Assembly (NCBI GenBank): GCA_025558095.1
Contig: JAIVFI010000022.1
Coordinates: 310,001 to 374,000, forward strand
DNA length: 64,000 nt
From: Hyaloraphidium curvatum
Lineage: Eukaryota; Monoblepharomycota; Hyaloraphidiomycetes; Hyaloraphidiales; Hyaloraphidiaceae
Direction: 5' to 3'
Shown here: one piece after another, positions 52,627 through 63,847 of the stretch
Layout: each line of letters opens with the position of its first letter
How positions within the stretch are numbered: the first letter of the stretch is position 1
Position numbers and translations under genes: made by a program
The notes under the pieces: generated by a model
The model's database searches: none
What the model was told of the DNA's origin: nothing
What the model saw: only the letters and a program-made list of their open reading frames with translations

Positions 52627-54987
52627 ATGGCGCAACGCACTATTGTTAGGTCCCTGTGGCGACGGGCGACGATCGGGGGCTCCGCTGCTGCTGCGGCGGT
52701 GCTCGCCGGCGGCGCGTGGTACTTGACGCGCGCGGGGGACGAAGGGGGCCGCTGGCGAGAGCCGGGCGAGGGCGGCCTGGCCCCGGCCGCGCTGGCGGCC
52801 GAGTGGACGCCGCCGCCGCGCAAGCACATCATCGACAAGCTCAAGGCCACGGCGCCGGCAAAGGCACCGCAGGCGCCCGCCGCGGAGTTCGACGTGCTCG
52901 TGATCGGCGGCGGCGCGACGGGGGCCGGCTGCGCGCTCGACGCCGCCACCCGCGGCCTCAAGGTTGCGCTGGTCGAGCGCGATGACTTCGGCTCCGGTGT
53001 GTGGGCCTCGATGGACGCGTGCGGCGGCCCTTGAACGCCCGATCGCAGGCACGTCGTCAAAATCGACAAAGATGCTCCACGGCGGCGTGCGCTACCTGGA
53101 AAAGGCGTTCACTGAGTTCGATTTTGCGCAGCTCGCGCTGGTCACGGAGGCCCTGCACGAGCGCAAGACCGTGATAAAGATCGCGCCGTACCTCTGCTGG
53201 GAGTGGGTGTCCCCCACCGAACCTCCGACGCGCGCTGACCCCCGGCAACCCCAAGGCTGCCGATCCTGCTGCCAATTTACAAGTGAGTGGCGGTCCGCAC
53301 GGCTATGTGCGACGCGTTTTGACCGCCCACGATGCTCAGGACGTACATGATCCCTTACTATTGGGCCGGCTCCAAGGCCTATGATCTGCTATCGGGCAGC
53401 AAGGCCCTCACGCACTCGTATGTCATCAGCAGGAAAAAGGCGCTCGAGTCCTTCCCCACTCTGCGCGACCAGGGGCTCCGGGGTTCGTGGCATTTGGATG
53501 CCGCCCTACCCGATGCCGGGCTAATCGGGGCTCGCAGGCGGCCTGGTCTACTTTGACGGCGGCATGAACGATGCCCGCCTGAACGTCATGCTGGCCCTCA
53601 CCGCCCTGCGGCACGGCGCCGCCGTCGCGAACCACGTCGAGGTCCGTTCCCTGATCAAGGAGCCCCGGTCCCTGCACCCGGGCCGGCCCGGGAGCGGACC
53701 GGACGTGGTAGTCGGCGCCGTGGTGAAGGACTTGTTGACAGGGGAGGAGTTCCCGATTCGCGCCAAGTGCGTGATCAACGCCACGGGCCCGTACACCGGT
53801 GGGTGGCGATCGCGTTCTACTTCCTCGCACCTCGCTAACCCTCGTCCTCGCTGCCAGACGGCGTCCGCCTCATGGACGAGCCCACGGCACAGAAGATCGT
53901 CTCGCCCAGCGCGGGAGCCCACCTCGTCTTCCCCGGCTATCTGTGCCCCGACAACCTCGGCCTGCTGGACCCGCGGACGGAGGACGGGCGCGTGATCTAT
54001 GTGCTCCCTTGGCACGGCGCCGTGATTGCCGGAACCACTGGTTGGTGGCTACAGCTGCCGTTGCCGAGAACCTGTCGGTTGAGTTGTGCGTCCAGACACC
54101 CCGATCGAGGTGACAGCCGAGCCCAAGGCGACCGAGGACGAGATTGAGTTCATTCTGAAGGAGATGAACGGCTACTTCAACGATGGTGGGCGGAGCGCCG
54201 CCTTTTCATTTGCCCCTCTGACTTTCCCGCGCAGACGTCAAGATCCGCCGCGAAGACATCCTTGCGCACTGGTCCGGCATCCGTCCGCTGGTCAGCGACC
54301 CGAACGCCAAGAACACGGCGTCGGTGGTGCGAAACCACCTCATCCACACCAGCCCCAGCGGGCTCCTGACTGTATCGGGCGGCAAGTGGACGACTTACCG
54401 CCGGATGGCGGAGGAGACGATCGACGTTGCGGTAAAGGACTTTGGCGTGGGGGGCAAGAAGAAGTCCAAGACCGAGGAGACGCCTTTGGTCGGCGCCGAG
54501 TACTACAACAGGACGTTCTACGTGCACCTCATCCAGGAGCACAAGCTTCCCGAGAACGTGAAGTCCACGCCAATGCGGCGGAAAACTTGCCGGTTGACAT
54601 TGCCACACCTCGATGCAGGTCGCAAAGCACCTCGCTGTCAACTACGGCGACCGGTCACCCATCGTCGCCTCCCTGGATCCCGCGGTCGCCAAGGCCTCCG
54701 CGACGGATGTCGCCGTGGAGCCCGAGCTGCTGAACTGGAGGCACCCCTTCCTTGCCGCGGAGGTCCGCTACGCAGTCCGCTTCGAGCAGGCGGCCACGGT
54801 GGCCGATGTGCTCGGCCGCAGGATGCGGCTAGCGTTCGTGGACGTTCGGGCCGCCGCTGAGGCGCTGCCGCGGGTGGCGGCCATCATGGCTGAGGAGCTG
54901 GGCTGGAGCTCGTCGACCAAGAAGCAGCAGATCGAGGATGGAAAGCGTTTCCTTGCGACGATGGGGCTGCCCGCTGAGGCCAAGTGA
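52627..54987 (+). CDS. GUT2: Mitochondrial FAD-dependent glycerol-3-phosphate dehydrogenase
   Basis: Nine exons (52627-52996, 53049-53202, 53256-53282, 53340-53482, 53538-53798, 53858-54040, 54096-54185, 54235-54557, 54619-54987) sum to 639 aa. The N-terminus has a basic presequence with a membrane segment ([16 protein letters not shown]). The FAD-binding unit is [59 protein letters not shown] and [18 protein letters not shown] are family signatures. It oxidises glycerol-3-phosphate to dihydroxyacetone phosphate at the outer face of the inner mitochondrial membrane and passes electrons to ubiquinone. Exon 3 is a 27-nt microexon (LPILLPIY), and correct annotation depends on it. Confidence 0.95.
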
Positions 54988-55089
54988 AGTGCGCTGTGTA
55001 TGTGCTATGTACTGTTGCTGTGTTTGCCATCCGAATCAAATCTCATCAGAAACAATGGTATCGCAATGGGGGAGCCAACCCGAGGGCGG

Positions 55090-55997
55090 TCAAAGAATGG
55101 TGCAGCACTTGCTTTTTGGCTCCACTGCCGGAGGAGGAGGCCGCACGGCATCGGTCCAAAGGAACCCCTCCTCCTTTTCTGGCGAAGGGGACCCGGCGAT
55201 GACTGTCACGGGCACCGCTGTGCCGACCTGCGGTACAGCCGAACCCGGCCTCGAAGTAGCCCGATCTGGAACCTGCGAATCGCCCCGTTTCGGGATCCCC
55301 TGTGCCGTGGGTGCCAGCTCCGTGGTTGCGCCGTTCGCCAGTGGATCGCGGCGGTCCAGCGCCGACTCCACTTCCTGCTGCAGCCGCGCGAACTCGACGC
55401 GCTCCTCGGTCGTAGTCCGCATCCTCCGCTTCGCCGTGGCCGAGGGTCGCGCGGCGGGACGCACGAGCTCGCTCACGAGCGCCTCCTGCTCGCGCCGCTT
55501 CTGATCCCGGATCTCCACCTCCCGCTTCATGCGGTTCCAGATCGTAGGCAGAGGACGCTCCTCGATAGGCAAGGATTCGTAAATGCGACACAGAGCCTCA
55601 AGCGAGCTTTCCTCAGCGAGGGCGACGATGGCTCGTTTCGCATCGTTGATGTCCTCCAAGGAGACGGTGCGGCTCGTGGCGAGGCTGTTTTTCCCGGCAG
55701 GCGACGAGTCCAAGGAGTTGGGGACACTGTCGTGCGGAATCTTGTCGCGTTTCTTGAACGGATCTTGCGTAGTGAGAGGATCAGCCCAACCGAGCAGCGC
55801 GCGATGCAGATGAAGGCCGAATGAGAATCAGCAAACGGAGTGGCGTGGAAAAGGGACGAGCGCGTGAAAAAGGGGGAAGCGCGTGAGAAGGGGTAGGTGG
55901 AGACGAGGGTCCGAGCGCTCCTACCTGGCACGTTCGCATCGCTCCAGCTCGGTTGCGGCGTTCCGGGAGGCGACGATGTCGGTATTACTGCGTCCAT
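55090..55997 (-). CDS. Unidentified protein ending in a CaaX prenylation box
   Basis: Exons 55997-55925 and 55763-55090 give 248 aa, from MDAVIPTSSPPGTP to KSKCCTIL. I do not recognise the family. The N-terminal 60 residues are Pro/Ser-rich. A helical middle (SLEDINDAKRAIVALAEESS, IWNRMKREVEIRDQKRREQE) and a Pro/Ser/Ala-rich, probably unfolded C-terminal part follow. The last four residues CTIL fit a CaaX box; the final Leu favours geranylgeranylation. The Cys just before it is a possible palmitoylation site, so the protein should sit on a membrane. The intron acceptor (CAAG) at 55764 is unusual but joins the frames. Confidence 0.6.
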
Positions 55998-56097
55998 TGG
56001 CGGCCCGGCTCCCCCGAAGGGGTGATCGGCAAGCGTTAACGCTTCCACCGTGTGACAGGCGTCCCTCGGCGCTTCCCCTATCAAGTCCCCTGCTGTA

Positions 56098-57039
56098 CTA
56101 GCCAAAGATGTCATCTATCTCGTTCTTCGCAGCAAGCTTCCGTTTTTGCTTCTTCTTCCCGCGATCTGCCGGCTGCTTCGGTGGAGCTACATCCGAGTCC
56201 TCCCCCTCGGCTTTGCCGCACCCGGCATCCTCGTCACGGGTTTCGATAGAGGCAAAGAAAGACTCCGAAAGCGCCATCGCCTCGGTGAAAGTTGCTTCCA
56301 CGGCGGGGCCCGCGGAAGGAGAATCGTGCCGATCGTCGGCTTCGTCGTCCGATCCTGTCGTTTCCGGCTTCTGTCCGAATGGAGCGAAGCCGAGCAAAAC
56401 ATGGATGCCATCCATTCCCCGTGCCGATGGCGACGACAGGGGCAGGGTTTGGGCCCAGTTCTTCAAGGCGTCCAAGCACGCTCCCGCGTCCGCCAGCCAG
56501 GGGCGGGACAGCAGCGCAATCCTGGCGCACGACGCCATTATGGCGAGGGCAAAAGGCATGAAGAGGGTTGCAGAAGCAAGCTGTCGAAACGCGGCGTAGC
56601 ACTGGGCACAGGCTCTTCGGAGCTCCCGCAACAGCTCGCAAGTGCGATGTACAACAAGGACCAGCTCCACGACGTAGTCCTGGTAAGGTGCCTTGCTCCA
56701 GACCCAAGAGTTGCGCTTGGCTTCCCCCTCCGGTCTCATCGCAGCGGCAAGTTTCTCGAGCAACTGGGCCAACGGCACCGCTCGGAGCCTGGCCAGGATC
56801 CTCCTCACGCCCTGAAACCGCCCAAAATACTTTGTGCGCCGATGTTGATTCTTGTTCTTGTAGTAGAGGCGCTCCAAGATGTCCGCTTCGGCCCAGACTT
56901 CCGGTTTGGCAAGGTGCTTGGCCGAGATGGAAAGCTGCCGCAGGATGCCATCGTTCAGCGAGGGGACCGGGAGAGACCCCCGAGGAACGGTCGGGATTTC
57001 CCGCTCCAGCAGTGCCCGGTTCGGTTCGCGGCGAGCCAT
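56098..57039 (-). CDS. NEPRO-like nucleolar protein
   Basis: A single exon of 313 aa from the ATG at 57039 (an in-frame ATG at 57078 is also possible). The N-terminal half resembles the NEPRO N-terminal domain: EADILERLYYKNKNQHRRTKYF.., YVVELVLVVHRTCELLREL and FMPFALAIMASCARIALLSRPW align with human NEPRO in order and spacing. The C-terminal half is acidic and then very basic (DRGKKKQKRKLAAKN), ending EIDDIFG, like several nucleolar ribosome-assembly factors. NEPRO relatives act with RNase MRP in rRNA processing. The start is divergent from PIG-A, with 232 bp between. Confidence 0.65.
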   Translation of the reverse strand: MARREPNRALLEREIPTVPRGSLPVPSLNDGILRQLSISAKHLAKPEVWAEADILERLYYKNKNQHRRTKYFGRFQGVRRILARLRAVPLAQLLEKLAAAMRPEGEAKRNSWVWSKAPYQDYVVELVLVVHRTCELLRELRRACAQCYAAFRQLASATLFMPFALAIMASCARIALLSRPWLADAGACLDALKNWAQTLPLSSPSARGMDGIHVLLGFAPFGQKPETTGSDDEADDRHDSPSAGPAVEATFTEAMALSESFFASIETRDEDAGCGKAEGEDSDVAPPKQPADRGKKKQKRKLAAKNEIDDIFG

Positions 57040-57271
57040 TGCCGGCGTTGGCCTCGCGAGTCTGTTATTGACAATCACTCGGTTCGCGGCGGGACTTCAG
57101 CCCCGATTCATGGATGACCGCCTTCGGACCGACGATGCGCGGGAGACTGCAGACTACCGGTCATCGTCGGAAGTTTCCGGGCGACCGCTCAACATCTGGT
57201 AGGCTTGGGACGCGTTCGATGACCTCGGGCGACGGCTCTCACGAACAGCCGCGCCGGAACGTGCGCGAAGC

Positions 57272-59046
57272 ATGGTCAGCGGTGAGGGTCTTGGCCGGGA
57301 CGCATGGAATCGTACAGCTTCTAATTCATGCGTCTCGACAGACTTCTTCTATCCCAACCATGGCGGCGTCGAGAGCCACCTGTACCACATGTCGCAGCAG
57401 TTGATCGCCCTCGGCCACAAGGTTCGGTCGCGGTTCGCGTTCGAGCCTCGTCGGCTTCTGACAGGCAGATTGGCAGATTGTCATCGTTACCCACGCCTAT
57501 GGCAACCGCTCGGGGGTGCGCTACCTCACGAACGGCCTCAAGGTGTACTACCTGCCGAGCTGGATCATGACCGACCAAGTGGTTCTCCCGACAATCTGCT
57601 CGTTCCTTCCCATCATGCGCTACATTTTCATCAGGGAACGGATTGATATTGTTCACGGCCACCAGGTGGGAAGCACACGAAGCCAAGCCATCGGTGTCAG
57701 AACTCACAGTGCTTCGCCTCCAGGCTTTCTCCCCGCTGGCACATGAAGGCATCATCCACGCACGAACCATGGGAATACGCGCGTGTTTCACAGACCACTC
57801 GCTGTTTGGCTTTGCCGACGTCAGCTCCATCTTGACTAACAAGCTGCTCAAGCTTACCCTTTCGGACGTGAATCATGTAGTCTGCGTTTCGTTCACCAGG
57901 TCGGTGTAGCTTTCTCACGCAAGCGGAGACGTTGCCGACATCCGCCCTGCAGCAAGGAGAACACGGTCTTGCGTGCTGCGCTCAATCCTCGGAACGTTTC
58001 TGTGATACCCAACGCTATAGTCAGCAATCATTTCATTCCCGATCCCACCATACCCCGCAAGGATCGTGGTATGTAGCGCTCTGCTCGGCGCTTCGCACCG
58101 TACTCACGGACGCGTTGTGGGCCCGCCAGTAACCATTATTGTTGCAAGTCGGTTCACATACTTGAAGGGTGCCGATCTGCTAGTCCAGGTCATACCCGCC
58201 GTTTGTGCTCTGCGCGACGACGTCGATTTTGTGCTCGGTGGGGGCTGCTTTGGTCTTTCGCTAAGCTTCACCTGACCAGTCCGGCCTCCAGCGGGCGATG
58301 GTCCCAAGAGGATCGATCTGGAGCAGATGAGAGAGAAGCACGTCCTTCAAGATCGTGTTCGGATGTTGGGCTCCGTCAGGCACGCCCAGGTCCGCGAGGC
58401 ACGTAACCGCTGCAGGTGGAGCAACATCAGCCTTGCTGACGTATCCGTCAGGTCCTTGTGCAGGGCACGATCTTTCTGAACACCTCCAGGACCGAGGCCT
58501 TCTGCATAGGGATTGTCGAGGCTGCGTCATGCGGGTGCGTAACTGCTCGAAGCTCGGCTGCCGGTCGTCTCACTGCCGCTTGCAGCCTCCTAGTCGTAAG
58601 CACCAAGGTCGGCGGGGTTCCGGAGGTTTTGCCCGAAGACATCATGCTTTTCGCCCGGCCTCACGCGGCGGACCTCGTCCGTGCGGTCCTCGTCGCCATC
58701 GATCGAAGCAAGAGTATTGATCCGTGGGAGTTGCACGAGAGGGTCAAGAGCATGTACAGCTGGTCCAACGTCGCCAAGCGCACGGATCGCGTCTACAGAA
58801 TGGTCATGGAGCAGGAGGAGACTCTACTCATCGAGAGATTCCGGAGGTGGGCACGAAGCCCAATCGAGGAACTCTTCCTAAGGCTCCCGCTACAGATACT
58901 ACGGATGCGGCTTATGGGCCGGCAAGATCTTTGTCCTCGTTATTGCGCTGAATTATCTCTTTGTCCAAGTGCTAGATTGGCTTTACCCACGGAAAGGTAT
59001 TCAACAGTGCCCACGGTTTCGTATCAAGAAGAACAGGCAGCAGTGA
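57272..59046 (+). CDS. GPI3: GPI-GlcNAc transferase catalytic subunit (PIG-A/Gpi3)
   Basis: Ten exons (57272-57281, 57342-57421, 57477-57665, 57724-57899, 57953-58068, 58130-58237, 58292-58398, 58452-58534, 58586-58846, 58896-59046) sum to 426 aa. The GT4-family features are [96 protein letters not shown] and [22 protein letters not shown] hydrophobic stretch near the C-terminus ([20 protein letters not shown]) is the ER anchor. It starts GPI-anchor synthesis. The first coding exon is 10 nt (ATG plus two codons and one base). The intron at 58399 begins with GC (donor GAG, then GCACGT), joining VRE to VLVQG as in the family consensus. Confidence 0.93.
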
Positions 59047-61759
59047 TCATTGCTCGTTTGTGACTGCGACAAGGTGTGAATAGCTACGATTGCCTTCCAA
59101 CGCCACTCCGAGGGCCGAAACTTCCTGCCCAAACTGCTTCACGTCCAGGAGGATCTGCATACGAATCTTGTCCTCGTCGCTGACGCCCTCCTCCTGGGCA
59201 GCCGACGCCCCCGGCCGCTTAAACTGCTTTTTGAGCCTCTTGAGCGAGTCCTCCGTCTTTCGAACGGTCGTCAGGAGCTCATCCGCGGCAGAAGAGTACC
59301 TGCGAATGTAGCACTTAGCCCCTGGACAGCGGGGAGTACGACAAAAACGGACTTCTCCGTGACAGCGATAACCGTGCTCTGCACCCAACGGCCTTGCTCC
59401 GCCTCGTCAAGCAGGACCTTGTTCGCTTCGCAGAAGGCGGTCAGGGGTTTCAGTATCTGGGAGACAAAGTAGGATGGCGTGGTGGGCGGCTCGCGATTGG
59501 TACGCCGGTAGAGCGCGGGGATGTTCCGAATCTGCTGCAACTGCAGGGCACAGCGCCGCGTCATGACGGACGTGACTTTGCTGGCCACATTCGGAAGCGA
59601 CTCGTCCAGCCCTGCAATCGCCGAGTCGAGGGAAGCTGGGTGAGGGGGATGTCAGCCACCCAATCTTGCCACAGCTGATCGTCAAACCAACTTTCCAAGA
59701 GGGGAGCGTCGGTCACCGATCGCGGCAGCTTGGGCGAAATTACGGAATCAAACAAGTGGCGGAGCTGGAAGAGCCCAAATTGTAAGTGCGGCGCCGGTGG
59801 CACGCCGAATCAGCTCACCTTGCTCGCGAGAACTCGGACCTCGTAAGAGAGCACAATGAGAATGTTGAGCATCTGTTGCTCCTCCTCCTCTGAAAGCTCC
59901 ACGGGTGCGGCAGGAGCAGCAGCTGGCGGCGCCACGTCACCGCCAGAAGCTTCCCCAGAGGGTGACGGCTCGTGATACGCCTCCGTAACGCTCCGCAGCC
60001 ACAGTCCAAACCGTCCGATGCACTGCAGCGTCAGCTTCCAAAACCGGAAAGACAGCGGAAACAGCCACACATCGTCCGCCCAGCTGGTCGAGATGGCTTC
60101 CAGCAGCGCTTTGCTGACCGGCAGCAAAAGGTTCCCGTTCGACCAATCCGGGGAGTCCAGCGCGTCAAGGGACGCGGTGACAGTCTCGGAAGTCGCCCGC
60201 GACACGTGATCCTCGAACACGGTCGTAATGGCAGTGAAGCGGATCTGGAAGTACACGGAAGTCTGCCACCGCCGCATGAATTCCACGTATGAGACGTGTG
60301 AGCGGAGAAAACGCAGCGCTTTTGCGTCCGGCGCGAAGGACTCTAGCTTTCCGAGGAAAGCAAGGGTCGTGGTGTAGTTCTCGTGGAAGGCATCCGGGAT
60401 TCCGGGGGCGAAAATGATGGGCAGTTGCTGCTGGATCGCCGATGCGACCGCCACCCACACCACGTGCGTCAGCATCTGGAACGACGAACCCTTGAGGTTC
60501 CGTTCCGTAATCTCCAGCAGTGGGACAAACTCCTGCGCCGTGAAATCCAGTATCCGTTGGTATAGGTTCTGCAGCGGCGTCACCCCCACAGGCAGGAGCG
60601 GATCAAAGTTCAAGCTTGTGGGGCTTATGAGCTTGGCCAAAAATGGGTCATAGAGCGTCTCCCGGATCACATCCTCCGCGAGAATTGTCCGATCAATGAG
60701 CACGTAGGTCCGGAGGCACTGGGTCAGACCTGAGGCATCGCTGCGATCGCGGAGGAAGGCGGCCAGGGACGCTGCCAGCGACTTCTTCATGCCCGTCTGC
60801 AGCGTCTCCTGCACCCGTTGAATTCGCTGGATACGGAGTGAGTTAGGGGAAGTTCGAAGACAACCCGCCGTTGGCCTTACCCCGTCGAGATTCTGGACAA
60901 AGGGAAGGCCCTTGCCGCGGTTGACAAGGAACTGCAGTTGGTTGAACTCGATGGCGACGCGCTCCATCAGCTTAAGGTCCAGTTCCGATTCGGGCTCCTT
61001 TTTCGGCGCGTCGGAGGCCGCAGCCGGGGCGTCCGACGCCGACAAATCCACGCTCCCCGCCGCGCTTTCGATCCCAAGGAGCGCCTCCACCTTGCCGACC
61101 GACTCGTGGATGCTCAGGAAAAGCTGCAGCAAGGACTTTTTCTCGCGGAGCTGGGTCCGCTTCTCCAGCTTGGTCCGAAGGCCGTCAACAGTCCCCTGCA
61201 TCGAAGACCGGACCGCCTTTGGGGCCGATGAGTCGAACCGGAACCACTACAGCGCAAGGCGACAGACAAACGCACCAGCACGTCGGCCTTCATCTTGTCG
61301 AGGGGCTTGTTCAGGTCCGCAATCATTTTGTCAACCCCGACGAGGTTCGTGGACAGGTTGATAAAGTCGCTGTCTGCGGGCGGAATCGAGCTGGAGACCG
61401 GAACATAGACGGCCGAGGAATTGAGTGCCCACAGTCCTGGTTAATGAGCTCGACCAGCTCGTTCTTCATGACCGCCAGATGGTTCTTCAGGTCCGTCTTC
61501 AGCTTCTCCAAAGCAAACACCTGAGGAACACGGCCGACGACGCGTCGCACGGCGTCCAGTGAGCTCCAATGCCTCCATTCCACGTCCGAGACCAGCTCAC
61601 GCGTCGCTCGGCGAGGAAAGACTCGGGCGTGAAGCTTCCGGTCTGGAAGTCCGCGCGGTCGAGCGAATCCGGCACAAAGCCGGGAAGCTGGGCCAGACCG
61701 GAGGCATTTTCAGGCGGCGAAACGAGCGCAAAGAGCGCTGAAGTCTGTTCCGACGCCAT
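59047..61759 (-). CDS. COG2: Conserved oligomeric Golgi complex subunit 2
   Basis: Eight exons (61759-61601, 61520-61433, 61373-61276, 61195-60881, 60826-59819, 59764-59692, 59635-59353, 59299-59047) sum to 758 aa. The N-terminal signature is present: LKTDLKNHLAVMKNELVELI, then DFINLSTNLVGVDKMIADLN and PLDKMKADV. The C-terminal region shows IRNIPALYRRTNREPPTTPS and ADELLTTVRKTEDSLKRLKK. COG2 belongs to lobe A of the tethering complex for retrograde intra-Golgi traffic, which fits with the golgin elsewhere in the window. The sixth intron (59691-59636, 56 nt) replaces an apparent read-through and restores the frame. The stop codon abuts that of PIG-A. The start is 81 bp from the divergent CMS1. 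Confidence 0.88.
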
Positions 61760-61840
61760 AATCCGCGGCACGTGTTGTCGCCTCCGCCTCCGGCCGCGCG
61801 CCGGCGCGGTCGAGCGATCGCGGTGCCAAACAAGAACACA

Positions 61841-62948
61841 ATGGACGAGAAGGTGGAGCAGGGCAAGAAGAGGAAACGAGACAACGGAGCCGTTCCTTCG
61901 AAGCCTTCACGAGAAACCGATGGCCAGCGCGCCGGCGATGAGGCCGACACCGGTCGCGGAAACGGACCCGTTCGCGACGCAAAGTCGGGGAAGAAGGACC
62001 GGCCCCGGGCAGACACGGAGGGCGCAGTCAAGGCTAAGATCAAAGCCGTGAATGGCAACAATTCTGAGGCCGCGGAGGAGGGACCCCGGCCGAAGAAACC
62101 CCGGAAGGAGCGGGCAACCGGACCACCGGGGCAGCGTCCGAAGAAGCCCACTGGGCGGGAGAGGACGATGAAACCGTTCAAGCCCAGACGAATGGATGGG
62201 AAGGACAACGAGAAGAGGGAGAGGGAGCCCGAGAGGAAGAAGAGGCCCCAGAAGGAGGCGAAACCTGAGCAGAAGCGGCCGGAAGCGAAGAGGAAGCCGA
62301 CGATCGAGCTCGAGGCCGACCTTTCCACGGCCCACGGCCGGTACCGAGCTGCAATTGCGCGTGCAGCCGATCGCACGCGGAGCAAAATGTCGGTGCTCGA
62401 GATCGAAGATCACCTGGTGGAGGGTAAGCAAAGCGGCACTGTGGCTCGCGTCGTCTTCTCATTCCTATCCCTCAGAAACCTCGGCCAGAGACGGCCAGTA
62501 CGCCCTGAAGGATCTCGTGGGTCTAATCAAGGAGGCCGTGCCGCGTTGGGAAGAACTGAAGAAAGGCGGCAAGGGCAAGGGGGTCGCAGTCCTCTTCGTT
62601 GCGTCTACGACCCGCTGTCTCGAGGCGCAAAAGGTCGCGAAAGCCCAAGGACTCGCGTTGGCGAAGCTCTGGGCCAGGCATATGGACGTGGAGGACCAGG
62701 GCGCGTTCCTCGGCAAATCGCGCCACCTGCTGGGCGTGGGAACCCCGGGGAGGCTGGTCCAGCTGGTGGAACAGGGCCTTCTGCCGCTCGACCAGCTGAA
62801 GCTGGTTGTGGTCGACGGAGCGCCGGACGTGAAAGGATCCCGGATCCTCGACATCAACTTCGACTCCTGCCTCGCGTTGACCAAGAAGGTCTTCCGATCC
62901 GGCACCGGGAGCAAGGCACAGTTCGTGTGGCTCGAGGGTGGCCAGTAG
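61841..62948 (+). CDS. CMS1: CMS1-like ribosome-biogenesis protein
   Basis: Exons 61841-62423 and 62476-62948 (351 aa). The first 150 residues are highly charged and Lys/Arg-rich, a likely nucleolar signal. The C-terminal domain is the Cms1 fold, a degenerate DEAD-box-like RecA domain: VAVLFVASTTRCLEAQKVAK, HLLGVGTPGRLVQLVEQGLL (compare the GTPGRL helicase motif Ib), and LKLVVVDGAPDVKGSRILDI. The Walker A and DEAD motifs are absent, as in yeast Cms1, which associates with the 90S pre-ribosome. The stop is 45 bp from that of QCR7. Confidence 0.85.
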
Positions 62949-62993
62949 CTGCCTCAATAGATGGCTCTAGTCCCGTCGACCGAATTGGCAGCG

Positions 62994-63690
62994 CTACACG
63001 ACGTTCCGCTTCCACAGCCGCTGCGGCGGCACGTCGAGATTGTTGTAGGCATCCAGCTCCATCTTCTCGCGTTCCACCTGGGCCACGTATTCCCTCAGGT
63101 ACGGCTTGTCCTGCGGGACCTGGTCAGTTGCTAGCGGTAGAGGCGATTCGCGGCAGACCAACCTCGCTGGGCTTCGTCCACTGCTCAGGCTCGAGCTCCG
63201 ACTGCTGAATCGACGCCTGAACAGCGCGCTTGATCCTGTACATGCGGTCGTACGCCTCCCGCTTGGGCAACCGGCGCAGCGCCTCGCCGACGATGGGGTT
63301 CTGCTCCGGGATGAGGTCGTCCGCGACCAGACCTGGTGGGAGCAGAGGGAGATGAGCCTGGCGTCCAAGAAAGCACTCCCGAGGGATGGGCGGCCAACGC
63401 CGCGGCCACCGAGCGGCACCGTGCATGAGGACGTCGGGAGTCGGTGCGCCCCACAGCCCGTCCCGTCCTCCGCCGCCGGCCAGCCCCACATCCCGCCCTG
63501 CCGGCGCCCCAGCCGCGATTCGCGCAGCCAGGCGCGCCTTGGCGCCCGGGATGGCGGGGCCCGCTGTGGCGTCGCGCGCCGTCCGCCCCCCGCGATGCGC
63601 ACCCATCCGGCGGTACGCGGCCGAGTCCGAAAGGAACTCCGCGACCGGGCGCAGCAGCTTGGACGACGCGAGGTTCGTCGTCAGCGACAT
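62994..63690 (-). CDS. QCR7: Cytochrome bc1 complex subunit 7
   Basis: Three exons, 63690-63603, 63332-63163 and 63119-62994, give 127 aa, the same length as yeast Qcr7. Signatures: LLRPVAEFLSDSAAYRRMG, ADDLIPEQNPIVGEALRRLP, EAYDRMYRIKRAVQASI, EQWTKPSE, and an EREKMELDAY end. This small matrix-side subunit of complex III is needed for assembly. The first intron (63602-63333, 270 nt) is long for the window. The third-exon start could instead be nine bases further on (after CCGCAG). Confidence 0.92.
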
Positions 63691-63847
63691 CGTGGTCCTG
63701 GGATGGAGTGGGGTGGACGCGGGGGCGCAAGTACTACGAAAAGCGCTAACGCACGAGGGCGGCCCTCCCCACCACGCAGACCTCGCGAGCAGTCGGTTTC
63801 CTCGGCAAAGGGCGCCGCTGGCGCTCCGCCGGCCGGCCCGTGGGACA

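Noticed and set aside
59636-59691. A 24-nt intron or frameshift in COG2
   Set aside because: A 56-nt GT-AG intron with a CTGAC branch-like site gives the conserved junction.
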